A DNA stretch of 64,000 nt from Vermamoeba vermiformis (taxonomy: Eukaryota > Tubulinea > Echinamoebida). The first letter of the stretch is position 1; each line of letters begins with the position of its first letter. Under the pieces are notes generated by a model, which saw only the letters and a program-made list of their open reading frames with translations, had not been told where the DNA came from and did no database searches. The stretch lies in NCBI GenBank assembly GCA_045837725.1, contig JBEWZL010000269.1:1-64000 (forward strand). The letters are read 5' to 3'. The translations under genes were made by a program, and so were the position numbers. Shown piece by piece: positions 1 to 11,321 of the stretch.

Positions 1-837
1 TTTCGAGCTCAGACCTAATCCGCTTTACAGTACTTTCCCTGTTGCTAAACGTACGTTCCTTATATATGTAATACTAAGCTTATTCTAACAATATTATTAA
101 TAGATTTTATTCGTAATTTGACCTGCTTAGAGTCGCTGACAATTAGCAGTTGTCTTATTTCACCGTTCTATGTGAGCTGCCGGCAAATGACTGAGTTACA
201 TGTACTTGGAATAATTCCTTGCCGCGATGATTTTGCGGATTGCGTTAAAGGACTGACGAATTTGGAAAAGCTGTCATTTCAGATGGGAAACCATTTCGTA
301 CATTCTCTCGATTTCGGATTTGTCAGATGGGGAGGACTGCCAAACTGCACGTGGTTGAAAATACGTGACGGCAATGCATCTTGGAATATGTACATGGGTT
401 TGATGACTCAGCTAAAGCATTTGTATATGGAGAACGCGTACATTGACGACCATCGGTTCGACCAGTACACAACATTGACTAATTTGGAAGTGCTAAGCCT
501 GACCGGACTAAAATCGCAAGCTCCGCTTTCGAATTCGGAAAAGAAATTCTACTTGGATCGTCCTCCACGAATTTCAAATCCGCATCCGATCAGTGGCTTG
601 CGACACTTGACTACCTTGAGGAGCTTGACTTATTTGGATATTTCAGAAATACGAGAGCCTATTAGTATGCAAGAATCCGATACATACAGTTCGGAATTTG
701 ACGTGGCCGAGTACCTTAGGCATTGGCCAAAGTTAAAGACTATCAACCTTACTGGCACTAATATTGGCGAGGTAAATGAAGAGAGACTACGCAATATTGA
801 TGGTTTGACGATTGAGAAGCAAAATTGGACCGTTTAA
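1..837 (+). CDS. Leucine-rich repeat protein, 5' end outside window
   Basis: Two exons are visible (up to 50, then 104-837) separated by a 53-bp GT-AG intron. The phase joins cleanly, giving a run that includes NLTCLESLTI. The protein is built of irregular leucine-rich repeats (for example LTNLEKLSF, LTNLEVLSLTGL, LRSLTYLDISE, WPKLKTINLTGT) and ends at a TAA at 835-837. Such repeats normally form a solenoid used for protein binding, and in this genome they often follow an F-box, so a ubiquitin-ligase substrate receptor is possible. No F-box can be seen because the N-terminus lies before position 1. There is no signal peptide or membrane segment in the visible part. The repeat reading is secure; the cellular role is not. 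Confidence 0.75.
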
Positions 838-912
838 ATACTCTTTGTAACGGCTGTCAGTTACGCGATCTTTTTACGTGAATCCGATGTGTTAGTGGTT
901 CAATGCTCTTTA

Positions 913-2606
913 TTAAAACATCGCAATGCCTTCTTCACTATCGCTGTCTTCCTCTTTTTTAATTTCTTGTGGCGCATCTGGCGTCACGATTGGCGCTTTG
1001 TCCTCGAATTCAAAATTGTTATTAAAGTCTTCAGCCGATGTGGCAATATGAATCTCTTCCTTATGTTCATTTCCGTCGCCTTCGCGTTGCTTTTTAGCTG
1101 CCGCACTCGCTGCTTGGCGTGCTCGAAGTGCTTCAATATCGCGCTTCTTTTGCTCTGGATCCTCCGTGTAACTTCTGATATTGAAGTTAGGAAACTTTGC
1201 CGCGTCGACTACGCTCAACCCACACGTTGTCTATAATAGAATAATATTATTAGTATCGCGTAACAAGTGAGCTATGTGATCCGGATCCCGATCTTACCTT
1301 GAAGACTTCAACGATGATAAGCTTATCAGGGTTATTTAAATCGACTATATTAGGTCTTCCCACTTGCATAACTAACGCTTTAGTGATGACATCTTTCTTC
1401 ATGCTCGTGTTGTTACGATTTCTGTACTCAATTTTGAACTGCGAAAAAAATTAGTACACGTGCTGGATCCAGCACAATTGGATATTAAATTGTAAATATA
1501 GGTCATTTATATAGTATGTGTTCGTGCTTACTCGAAGGGGCTTGCCAGCGTTCGCGAAATCGGCTGCAATAATTTCCTTGGCGACATTAGTAATGATATC
1601 TTTGCCAGCGTGACACGTCTTCAAAATCGGAAAAACTTTGTTCGTGAATCGCGTGCGGGGCTGGCCTCCTTCTTTTAAATCTGCAAAGATCTTTTGTAAG
1701 AACTCTCGCGGGTCAATTCTGTCATCAGCGATCCGAATAAACACAATGTTTTTGCATTTAGCGTTGAACCTACGATAGGACCGATTAGAGAAATTTCCTT
1801 ATATGGTAATGGGTATTGTAATATTACTTGAAAAATCGTTTGTGCTTCTTTTGTCTGGCTTCGCTGATCTCTTTCGCTAACTGATCGTGGATGTTCAATT
1901 CCTTAGTGTCGTTATTATTATCATCCTTATTCTCTGTCTTAGTCTTAATATTCTTTTCATCGTTATTCTCATTGCCGTCTTTTTCATCGTGTTGTTCTTC
2001 CTCTTCTTGTTGCTGATCTTCCTTGATCGCATTTTCATCGATTGGATAATATTTATCAGCGACCTAATAAAATAATACGTATTAATATATTATAATTGTT
2101 ACTAATCTGATATTGTCTTACCTCGTTCATAATATCTAACATTTCTTGAACGCACTTGTTTTCTCTCGCCATATCGCAGGTAATTAAAAATCCTTTGAGT
2201 CCATCTTCCAAATTAGGCACTCTAGGGCGTGGAGGAGCATTGGGGTCTTTTGGTTTTCTTTCTGTATTTGGTTGTTGGCCTTCTTGGTTTTCGTTGGATG
2301 CATCTGCGTTCGTGTCACCTTGTCCGCCTTCACTCGTCGATTGATCTTGGGTCTTGCGTTTTTTCTATAATTTTATACAATTTTTTAGAACGAGATCAAA
2401 AAATAAACTGCGATCCGATCGCGAAAATTAAATAAAATAATTTAAAACGATCTATAATCACAGCACAATAATAATAATAATCTTACTTGTTTTTTCCAGT
2501 TATTTTCCCATTTTCCTTTACGTTTCTGACCGGGTGCAGCGTTTTCGTCTGATCCGCCTTCTACCTTCACTTCCTTCTCAACTTTAGGTTGGTTATCGGT
2601 CTCCAT
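913..2606 (-). CDS. THUMPD1: THUMP-domain tRNA acetylation cofactor (THUMPD1/TAN1 homologue)
   Basis: Six exons (2606-2487, 2364-2122, 2063-1828, 1769-1532, 1438-1298, 1230-913) join in phase to 431 residues. Residues 1-75 are charged and disordered. GLKGFLITCDMARENKCVQE (about 94-113) matches the conserved opening of THUMPD1/TAN1. A very acidic stretch follows (about 130-165). The THUMP domain runs from about 205 to 330, with KNIVFIRIADDRIDP, TRFTNKVFPILKTC and the TMKKD-like and VGRPNIVDLNNPDKLIIVEV segments; the last two match the family ending, where the domain contacts RNA. In yeast and animals this protein binds tRNA-Ser/Leu and is required by the NAT10/Kre33 acetyltransferase to make ac4C12. 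The C-terminus (about 345-431) is acidic and lysine-rich. The start is the first ATG in frame, with no upstream acceptor. Family assignment is confident. Confidence 0.9.
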
Positions 2607-2767
2607 GGTGTTCTATATTTATAATTTATAAAAATTGGCCTCCCAAGTTAGATTTAGTCATGACTTAACCTCGCGTTGAAAAAAAATTTGGTCAATCAGT
2701 TTTCTTTTAGAAACACTATGTTAACAATACTAAGGGTCTTAAATACACCTGTAAATAATTGACATCG

Positions 2768-4613
2768 ATGTATAGCCAATTTGTATCAAAGACAAGCGAG
2801 CTGACCCGGATCTCACGGAGTTTTATTTTAAAAAATTTCCCTGCGCCTCAAACGCAAAAAAGAACGTATAGAAATATTACTAGAAGGTAATTATCCGCAA
2901 ATAAAATATTAAAGTTATTTCTATTATTTTGCAAACTAATACTCGAATAATTACAAATTATTAACTCTTCTTTTTACGAATAGAGACTGATATAAAGCTT
3001 TTAGGTTTATTAAATTGACAATTAATCCGAAGAAAAAGGCTGCATCGAAGTTGAACGTCAAATCTGAGAGTGACATCCATTTAGGCGCCAAAAACCACAT
3101 TAAAGAAGAGGTAAGACTACAATAGTCATAAGAATAATACCAATAACAATGCTAATATTATTTCAGCTGAGTCACACGAATAAACTCTCAATCGCACGTG
3201 TCTGCACAACAAAGCAAGATCTCGAGCACATTGCAATAGCGCCGTTCTGGACTTGTTCGCATTTGTTAGTGGTACGTATATACTATCTATTAAATTATAT
3301 AACATGCGATTATCCGATATATTGGGTCCTAAATAAATTCACTCAACTTATCATGGCGAGTACGAGGACGCATGTCTAACCTTTGTATTTCCTTTTTAGG
3401 AAAAAGATTGGCTGAAAGGATTTAACAAGGCAGAGACCGAGTATCGAATGAAACGGATAGGCATTCCTGATGTAGCCCTATTAGACCGCGATACAGACAA
3501 AGTTGTCGGTCTAGTCGAAGGTACGTAACAATCAACATCGTTGGTAATATTAATATTATGGACAGTATTATATACGAGTAAAATGAGCAACACGAAGATC
3601 AACCTGTTGAATAAATCAAAAATTCCGTGGGTCGAAACCAAAGCGGAGGACGTCATGGGCTGGACTGGTGCTGACCCACTAATTGCTTATAGAAGCTCAG
3701 AGCCCGTAAGTATACATATAGTAACGCCTTCTATAATATAACAACATATAGTCTATATAATCGTTTTTACAATGGATAAGCAGTGCGTAAAAGTGACACT
3801 TTGACTTGTCATTTTTGGCACGATGAAACTTTAATACAAATTTACAACGTCATATACTTCTTAATGATTATTATTGTTAGAGTGAATAATTACTATTGAT
3901 ACTAAATGATCGTTCATAGGACTGGCAGTGTAACGCATGCAAAGAAATTAATTGGCAGAACGTGACATTGGAAAGAATTGCCGCCATTGTTGATGTGTAT
4001 CCGAAGACTGGTTGGAGCTCAAAATTTTACCGAAAAGTCTTTGCGATATTTCAAGACGTTCGGGCATTGCCAAACAAGTAAGTTTATTCGCTCGACAAGT
4101 CTTTGCAGAAATTTTATTAACTATGAAAACTAATTTTGTAGTGCTGAGGAGCTTGCTGATCGATATTATCTAGTCGAAGGTACTTATATGGTATTGGATG
4201 GCTGGAACATCGTCGAATGCGAAAGTTTTCTACGCGGCGCAGTTCAGTTCAGTGAATCGTACGAAAAAATTATTGGAAAAGAGCCGATTTTTTTAGACGG
4301 ACTTCATTTTGCCTTAAACGAGGACCAAGCGATGATTTTGTTGCAAGATCTGATGAATACAAATTTGAATAATTGGAAACAATCTCCGACGAGATATTCG
4401 ATCGATGACAGCGTACTAAAATGGCCCGGTCTATCGTTGCGACAAATTTTCCATCAAAAAGACTCCAAAGGAACTTTATCAAAAGTAGTTAATGTCCAAA
4501 ATTATCAAAGTTTACCGACTTTGTACCCGACAATAGCACGTCTATTCGGGTATAACATTCCTTGGCTGAAAAACAACGCGAAACCAGGCCCGAAAAAACT
4601 TGTACAGAAATAA
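2768..4613 (+). CDS. Putative mitochondrial protein with CoiA-like PD-(D/E)XK nuclease fold
   Basis: Seven exons (2768-2886, 3005-3110, 3167-3271, 3400-3520, 3566-3705, 3920-4077, 4142-4613) join in phase to about 406 residues. The first 40 residues lack acids apart from one Glu and are rich in Ser, Arg and Thr, as in a mitochondrial presequence. At about 118-165 the pattern IGIPDVALLDRD, then VVGLVEVLYTSKM, then LLNKSKIPWVE resembles the nuclease core of CoiA-like proteins: a D on one strand, an E-V on the next, a T/S nearby, and a final strand ending in an aromatic. A lone CNAC pair follows (about 192). The C-terminal 150 residues match nothing I know. Calling it a nuclease is inference from this one motif; it could be a non-catalytic relative. 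The gene sits head to head with THUMPD1, 161 bp away. Confidence 0.65.
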
Positions 4614-4900
4614 ATAAGGTTTATATTATTTACAAGGTTTAGCTTGGCACGCATTAAGGTGCCCTTAAAACAGTACCCAAATTGAAATTTCCGATAACCG
4701 GGTTCTCAGATCTTAAGTGGGAAATTGCTGACTTTGTGGCTCGGCTAAAACTGCAGGCATTCAGCGGAAATAGGGCAATTTTGCGTCCCTAACCGAGTTA
4801 CGCAAAGTATGGATTTTTCTCTGGAGAAGATCCCACCTGTCAAAAATTAATTTTGGTTGTAGTCATCGCATTAAACGCTTACTACTCTTAAAGATAGCAC

Positions 4901-7237
4901 ATGAGCGAGGTAATTTTTTAAACTTCCAACGTCATGTTTTGTCTGTCTCATCTGCGTTTATTAAAAACACATTCCTTTGTTTTACTTCTAAATACTACTT
5001 TTATTATTATAATATGAAGGAGATAATTCATTGAGGCCACACATGGCATTTTGGCAAAAAAGACGACAATCGAGTCAAAAATTAAGAAATTAAATTTAAA
5101 AACTCGTAATAATTGCTGTAACCACCTTATTTATTCTATATAGTTGAAATCAGAGTCAAAGATCTTTCGCGCACTGCGACATGGGAAACCATTCTCACTG
5201 GATCCAACAGTAAAGTCCCTGGACTTTTCAGGTAAATAAAGGAACTCCTATAACATCGTATTTTAAAAATTTGAAACAGACTACACCAACTATGGTATAC
5301 AGTACGGAGAACTTTTCCAGGCCCTTAAAAAAAATACCACGCTGACGAGTCTCAAGCTGAGTACGTAGTTACGACGCATCTTGTAATGTGCCATTAATAA
5401 TTTGGACAGACTCCAGTATTGGTGTGAGTGGCGCACGACAGCTTGCAGATGTTCTAAAGGAAAATTTGTCTCTTACGAGCGTCAAGATCTCTGGCGGAGA
5501 ATTTCTATCGGATCTTTTTTATTCTCAGTCAAAAGGGAAGAAGGTTCTGGCAAGAATTAACGACTTGGTAGAAAAGAATAGACTATACCAACAGGTAAAC
5601 TTATAGTCTGAAAACATTTCATAATCTAACGTACGCCAGGCTGTGACTCGCAAGGTTCAGGAAGAAATGAAAAGGCTGTTACCAAAACTAGAAGAGCTAG
5701 TGCGAGCAGAAGTACAGGCCGAGCGCGAGGCAGAAGAGGCAAAAAAGCAACAAGAAGAGGCCTTGGCCAGACAGCGACACGAAGAAGCACTGACCAAAGA
5801 ACGCAAAGCCGCAGAGCTCAAGAAGCAACAGGAGTTGCAAGCCCAAAAGCGTCGACAAGAAGAAGAGCAGGCCAAAAAAGTATCTGACGTCAAAGCATGG
5901 ATCGATGCCAACAACTGGGAGGCACTTGCAATGTTCATTAAAGACCACCCGGACTTCGCCATTACCAACTTGCTGGCCACGGGCAAGTACAACTTGAACA
6001 CGGTGACATTTGTCAATCAGCTCTCAGCGCACACGGTCCAACGAATCATTGAAGAGCTCGAGGTGGCACAAGATTTCAATAACAAGAAAAACGACGAGTT
6101 ATTGGCTCAGCAGCAGGTGTTAGTGGCTGAAGAAGAAGACCTGAAGCGAAAGCTTGAGCAAGTTAGGGCCCAGATCCAACAAGTAACCGCTCAGAGCAGG
6201 GCTGCAAAGAATGATTTGGAAGTCACCACCGGTCAAATTACTAAAGCGAAAGATAATTTGAAGGAGATTCAAAAATCTCTCGCGGAAAGTACGCCAAAAT
6301 TGGAGCAGTGGCGAGAACGCCTTCAAGTCGATGTTTCAGAATGGACCTACGAAGACATCGAATGCTTATTAAGAGAAATCAACATGACGGACCATACTTC
6401 CTCGTTCATTAAAAACAAGATCGATGGCAGTGTGTTGCTCGATCTTACCACATCCGATCTGATCGACTGTCTCAGCATCAACTTCAAAGAGGCTAAGAAA
6501 TTGTTGAAGTCCGTATTTCTTGCTCGCGTCTACAAGGACATCTACACGACACCCCCTGGCGTGCTTCAATGGCATGTTGATACTGTTTGCTCGTGGCTCG
6601 AGGACAACAAGTTTGCTCACTTGTCTGAAACTTTCCGCAAGCAACAAGCAAGTATATTGTATTTAATATTCCATATATTAATCTAAGAGTTACTTTAGAT
6701 TACTGGAAGCGAGTTGGCGTTCATCGATCGAAATGACTTAAAGAAATACTTGAAGATCGAAGCGTTAGGCGATTGTATCAAACTAGAAAAGGCGATCAAC
6801 GAGCTGCAGCGATCTCATTTAGCAGAAAAATCTATCCAAAAGCAAATTGCCGTCGAATTGGAAGTGGAGAAAGTCGCTGGGTATCAGGTACGAAATTGCT
6901 TTCGAAATTTCTCAGAAATTATTTTAAGAATTATTCTCTCTAGAGCGAATTAGAGCAGAAATTGCACGAGATGAAGGCCATTAACGAGGAGCTCAAGCGG
7001 AAGCTAAAAGACGCGAAGAAAAATGCACCCGAAGCCTTTTGCTGCCCGATCACGCAAGAAGTCATGAGCGATCCGGTGGTGGCGAGCGATGGCCACACTT
7101 ACGAACGTGTCGCCATTGAAGCGTGGTTGTTGCACCACGATACCTCACCCATGACCAATCAGCGCTTGGAGAACAAAGTTTTGACCCCCTCTCACACGTT
7201 GAAGAGCATGATCCGCGAGTTTGTTGATCGAAAGTAG
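4901..7237 (+). CDS. LRR-coiled coil-SAM-SAM-U-box protein, probable E3 ubiquitin ligase
   Basis: Seven exons (4901-4909, 5144-5231, 5280-5360, 5410-5594, 5640-6647, 6699-6887, 6944-7237) give 617 residues. Exon 1 codes only for Met-Ser-Glu and is followed by a 234-bp intron. Residues 25-100 hold ribonuclease-inhibitor-type leucine repeats (VKSLDFSD, TTLTSLKL, LSLTSVKISG). Residues 122-345 are a long charged coiled coil (Glu/Lys/Gln/Arg). SAM domain 1 is about 355-420 and SAM 2 about 428-495. After a second coiled coil, a U-box covers about 545-617, with the CPITQEVMSDPVVASDGHTY core. U-boxes recruit E2 enzymes; SAM domains self-associate. The order SAM then U-box is like animal WDSUB1, but with leucine repeats instead of WD repeats and with two SAM copies. 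One intron has a GC donor. Confidence 0.88.
6648..6698 (+). other. GC-AG intron inside second SAM domain
   Basis: Exon 5 of the U-box gene must end at 6647 to keep the SAM reading frame (FRKQQ then ITGSELAFID). The intron then starts GCAAGT and ends TTTAG. Using the next GT at 6652 shifts the frame and loses the domain. GC is the usual minor donor, and the rest of the site (CAA|GCAAGT) fits it. Confidence 0.7.
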
Positions 7238-7246
7238 GCTTACCTT

Positions 7247-7415
7247 ACTGATACAATGTCGTTAGTTCATCAGTGTAACTAACCTCAGCTTCAATAGGTG
7301 ACACTATTCTATTGTAATCGTATTCTTCCGGCTGTACGCCAACCAGACAATTAAAGATGTTTCCTTCACCGGTGTACGGCAATCCCAGATTCCCAAATAG
7401 GCTATTGACTCTTTA
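7247..7415 (-). pseudogene. Broken partial copy of the F-box/pseudo-GTPase gene
   Basis: The stretch 7297-7321 is identical over 25 bases to part of the gene at 9941-11138. Read on the minus strand it still codes for GVQPEEYDYNRIVSPIEAE, against GVQPEEDDYNRIVSPTEVE in the full gene, followed by a donor-like GTTAGT. The next piece, ACTGATACAATGTCGTTAG at 7247-7265, matches the full gene's 3' flank at 9889-9907, so the last intron and last exon have been dropped. Upstream, about 20 more codons stay open but diverge quickly. No start codon or P-loop region can be found. It lies immediately downstream of the U-box gene and on the opposite strand. It looks like a local duplicate that has been trimmed, about 2.6 kb from its source. 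Confidence 0.7.
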
Positions 7416-7525
7416 AGTCACCTTGCCACGAAATTAATTTGTTTTCAAATTACGCTTCGGTCCGCAGTATTTTCCGTAGGTAAAATGGACTGTCCAATTT
7501 TTCTAAATATTACCAAAGGAACAGC

Positions 7526-9730
7526 ATGCGTTTCCTATGGTTTTTATCAGTGCTAGTGGCGCTAGGTATCTAAGATATTAATAGATTTGACCTCACAATC
7601 AATTTTAATATTTTTTGTACGAAGCCGCTTGCGTTCAGATTAATCCTCCTGAACTCCCTCGAGTTAAATACGATGTTACTTATTCAGCGCCACAGAACAA
7701 AGTCGTTGTATCGGCTGGTCAATCAATTCAAGCGGCTATAGATGCAGCAACTTTGGGCACCGTGATCGAGTTGGAAGCAGGAGCAACTTGGGATATTGGA
7801 AAAGAGTCTATCGTACTGAGAAATAAATCTGGTAAGTGTTTTGTTTTTTTAAATTTCAATATGTAGCAGTTTGTAATTAATGAAATTTTGTTAGGCGACG
7901 GTTGGATTTACATCCAGACTTCAGCGTACAATTCTTTGCCGTCTCCCGGCACGCGTGTCGCTCCTAGCGATAGCCAATATATGCCCAAAATTATTTCAGA
8001 CGTCCAGCCTGCAATTACGATAGAAAGCGGAGCGCATCATTATCGTTTGGTCGGAATTGAATTCACTGGTACTACGGCATATATGAATGCGCTAAGTAAG
8101 TAACAGACGCATATATAGCAAGTATTAATGAGATTCAGTCGAGTTGGGCAACTATTACCCATCGAGTATGGCGGATTTGGCCGATCACATAATTTTGGAT
8201 CGCATCTACGCTTGGGGACCAGACGATGGAGGGATCAAGAGAGGCGTTGCACTTAATTGCATATCTGGAGCTGTCGTAGACTCGTATATATCTGGCTTTA
8301 AAGCTGCTGGTTTTGATTCACAAGTACGCTTAACATTTAATCTAACCGCTTTAACGAGTTAACTAGGCAGTAGCTGGTTGGATCGGTACAGGTCCATACG
8401 TTATCGATAATAATTTTATGGAAGGAGCTACTGAGGTGATTTAAGATTTGGATTCGTCCACCATCGGGCTAATTATTTTTTTCTCAGAATTTCATTTTCG
8501 GCGGAGCAGATCCGCCAGCGACTTTGAACAGTCCTATTCCGTCGGATATATTCATTACAAGGAATCATCTATTTAAGCGTCTTTCTTGGCTAGGCGATAG
8601 CAGTGTGGTCATAAAAAATCTTCTTGAATTCAAAGTTGGCCAACGAGTGCTCGTCGAAGGAAATGTCTTTGAAAATAATTGGGCGAATGGTAATAATATT
8701 ATATTTAACAACACGCACAAAAGTACATGTTTTAACTTGATACTTACAGGTCAAGCGGGCCGAGCAATCGTATTGACTCCCAGAAATCAAGATGGAACCA
8801 TGCCGACTGCCGTAATAGGCGATATTACGCTTCGAAATAATATTATTCATACTTCTTGTGCTGGTTTGATTATTCTATCACGTGACGATCTAAAGGAAAG
8901 TTTGATAACGGAGAGAATTGATTTCTCGAACAATTTAATTTACAATCTATCTCCTGCGTAAGTCGTCTATAATAGTCTATCGAATAGGTTATTAATATTT
9001 ATCAAAGGATGTGTGGCGGTGGAAGCGGAAGAGGTTTTCTTTTCATTAGCGGTCCTCAGCCCGGCAACGATTGGTCGATTAATCATAACTCTATTTTCCC
9101 AGAAATTGGCGCAGATTTCAATAGTTGGGCCAATGTCGGAGATTCAGGCACTGTAGTCAATCGTTTTCAAATGAACGATAACATTGCTTATTTGGGAAGC
9201 TACGCAGTACATGCAGCTCAAGGCACCGGGGATCAAGCCCTGCAGATCTATATGACTGACTGGGAAATGAAAAATAATCTGTTAGTTGGCCCAGATGCAT
9301 TTGGAGTCTATTTTCCGAACGATACAATCGTCAATAACGGAACATTCATGAACGATGTGGGTAACGACGACTTTTCCTATGTTTCTGGATCTCCTTATTT
9401 GGGAAAGGCTTCTGATGGCACCAACCCTGGGGCTGATTTGGAAAAGATTGCATGTGCTATAAGTAAGTCCTTACTATTGGGATTGAAAAATGACTGACTT
9501 TTTTCCGAAGATCCAGCGGATGCGCCGGAGAATTTAAAGTTACCTCAGTGTACTCTAGCACCGACTGTATACATCCCAAAAACACCCGCATCAACAACAC
9601 CAAAGTCGTCAACATCTGCCAGGTAAAATCACAACACATTCTTCAGAGCAAGGCGTTAACATATTTAAGTAGTGCTCCTATTGCCGTCTTTGGAGTTGCG
9701 ATCATCTTGGCACTTATCTTCGTGATGTAA
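7526..9730 (+). CDS. Secreted GPI-anchored right-handed beta-helix (pectate-lyase-like) protein
   Basis: Ten exons (7526-7565, 7625-7831, 7895-8095, 8139-8323, 8367-8435, 8488-8689, 8750-8957, 9008-9462, 9511-9622, 9670-9730) join in phase to 579 residues. The N-terminus MRFLWFLSVLVALAACVQ is a signal peptide. The body has the pattern of pectin-lyase-fold proteins: an N-terminal SIQAAIDAA cap helix, then repeated short strands such as HYRLVGIEFTG, HIILDRIYAWG, VLVEGNVFENN, ITLRNNIIHTS and MNDNIAYLGSY. Such proteins usually bind or cleave acidic polysaccharides, but I see no assured catalytic residues. The tail has a Thr/Ser/Pro linker (APTVYIPKTPASTTPKSSTS), then SSAP and a 14-residue hydrophobic end, typical of a GPI signal. 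It is likely a cell-surface enzyme or binding protein acting on bacterial or fungal polysaccharide. Confidence 0.82.
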
Positions 9731-9940
9731 TATCAAGATGGTTAAGAACTATTGATTATTTTCGGAGCCGAACGTTGGATCGGGATCGGAAAAAGTTAAT
9801 AAAATTTATAAAAAAATATTTATTTTGGCGTCAAAAGCAGCATTTAGCTGATTTTGTGGAACAATTTTCGTCTTCGATAGCTTTGCAACTGATACAATAT
9901 CGTTAGTTCACCTCTCAATAGCGTCATATCAAACTCCTTA

Positions 9941-11138
9941 CTAAGCAGCCTTCAGCAGCTCGTCTTTCACTGAATTCATTACTCTGTCAATTTTCTTGGA
10001 GTCGTTCAGTGAAACTTCAAAGTACTTCATGCCGAATAGATTTGCGACGAACTGCAAAAAATCGACAGTTAGTCAAATGAATATGGCAACTAATGTATCT
10101 TACCTCAACTTCAGTGGGTGACACTATTCTATTGTAATCGTCCTCTTCAGGCTGTACGCCAGTGAGACAAAACACTTGGTGCGAAGATGTTTTTGTGCGG
10201 TTGTTGTAGATTTCGGGTAAATTTTCTTCGATCAATCTTGTCAACGACTGCCTATCATTCAGATTGAAGAAGAACATAATCGCATGACTTTTCTTGTAAA
10301 ATTTTGATTCAATTAATTCTTTCTTAAAAGCAGATCTCTTTTTTGTCGAACTTTTGTGAACGCGCCACTGAATGCGAACCAACGTCAGATCTGCAATTAC
10401 GAATATCCTTTCTTTACATACTGTATGTAAGAAAGAGTTAAGGCCGTCTTGATCTCGAATTTGCTTGCTCCATCCCTATCAAAGTTCTGTTAATAATCAG
10501 CCCCGAATGAAGCTTCTGACCCGATCCACGAACTCACTTTTTGAGAAGAAGCCCACTAATAAAGATACCGTTAGAGCGCTTACATATTTTTTCTCGGAAT
10601 TTGCTTACGGTATAAGCGTCCAAGAAACCGTTCACAATCGGCGTGGGACCGGATGGAACAATTTGAAAGAAATAATAGGGCTCAGATGTGTGTCGTTCGC
10701 GTTTAATAAGTTTGTCTTTGGCACCGCTTTTCCACCTGTGTTATTGTAAGATTTAATATTTGGACCTTAAGTAATGACTTATTTATAACACAAACCTTTG
10801 TTCGATGTCTTTGCGAGTCACACTGTCACTTCGGAGGCTTCGCCGACTAGACAACCATTGAATTATTTCTACATAAATACACCGTTACTATTATTTCACT
10901 TATCGACAATAATTCTTTTAATTTTTGTTCAAAGCTTGGATTCGGATCCCGGCCGATTCGTACCTGTATTCCATTTCGTCGCACCTATTATCGGAAGATG
11001 AGGCATTGACGCGAGATTGTAAAATAGACGGCACACTCTTTGCAGGGTAACAATAGTGTCTAATGTCGAGATCGCGTATCGGTGGATGTGGCACCATACT
11101 TCGGGAGGCAGGCTGAGGTAATCAATTCGTTGCGCCAT
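9941..11138 (-). CDS. F-box protein fused to a Rab-like pseudo-GTPase
   Basis: Five exons (11138-10964, 10868-10796, 10735-10538, 10407-10104, 10051-9941) join in phase to 286 residues. Residues 1-48 are a good F-box (LSLPPEVWCHIHRYAI, VCRLFYNLASMPHL). After a basic linker, residues about 105-285 follow a small-GTPase layout. The P-loop position reads IVPSGPTPIVNGFL with no GK[S/T]. The G3 position is LVRIQWRVHK instead of a WDTAGQE-like sequence. HAIMFFFNLNDRQSL matches the strand before switch II's following helix. LTGVQPEED stands for NKxD, and RIVSPTEVEFVANLFGMKYF plus EVSLND stands for the G5 region. So the fold looks kept but nucleotide binding is probably lost, and there is no C-terminal prenylation Cys. 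The exon 3/4 acceptor (AAAGAAAG) is weak, and that intron (130 bp) is the least certain part. Confidence 0.6.
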
Positions 11139-11321
11139 CGTATTATTATAGATATGTGGTGTATTGTTTATAAAAACTGTCGATATTAATATTTAATCCA
11201 ATTCGTGCCGTTATTTATATCTTGCGCGACAATTTGACAGCTGTCATGCGTTCTTAAGATTAAAGTCCAAGTTTATTATATATTTAATAAACTTGATAGA
11301 ATATACTTCCCCGTAATAACT

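Noticed and set aside
10520-10590. Alternative minus-strand reading with a P-loop-like GFFSKSEFVDRVRSFIRG
   Set aside because: It resembles the GTPase P-loop region by chance but meets a stop at once, has no matching introns, and conflicts with the phase-consistent exon 3.
10465-10749. Plus-strand 95-codon frame
   Set aside because: It lies antisense to exon 3 of the F-box/pseudo-GTPase gene, whose exons join in phase.
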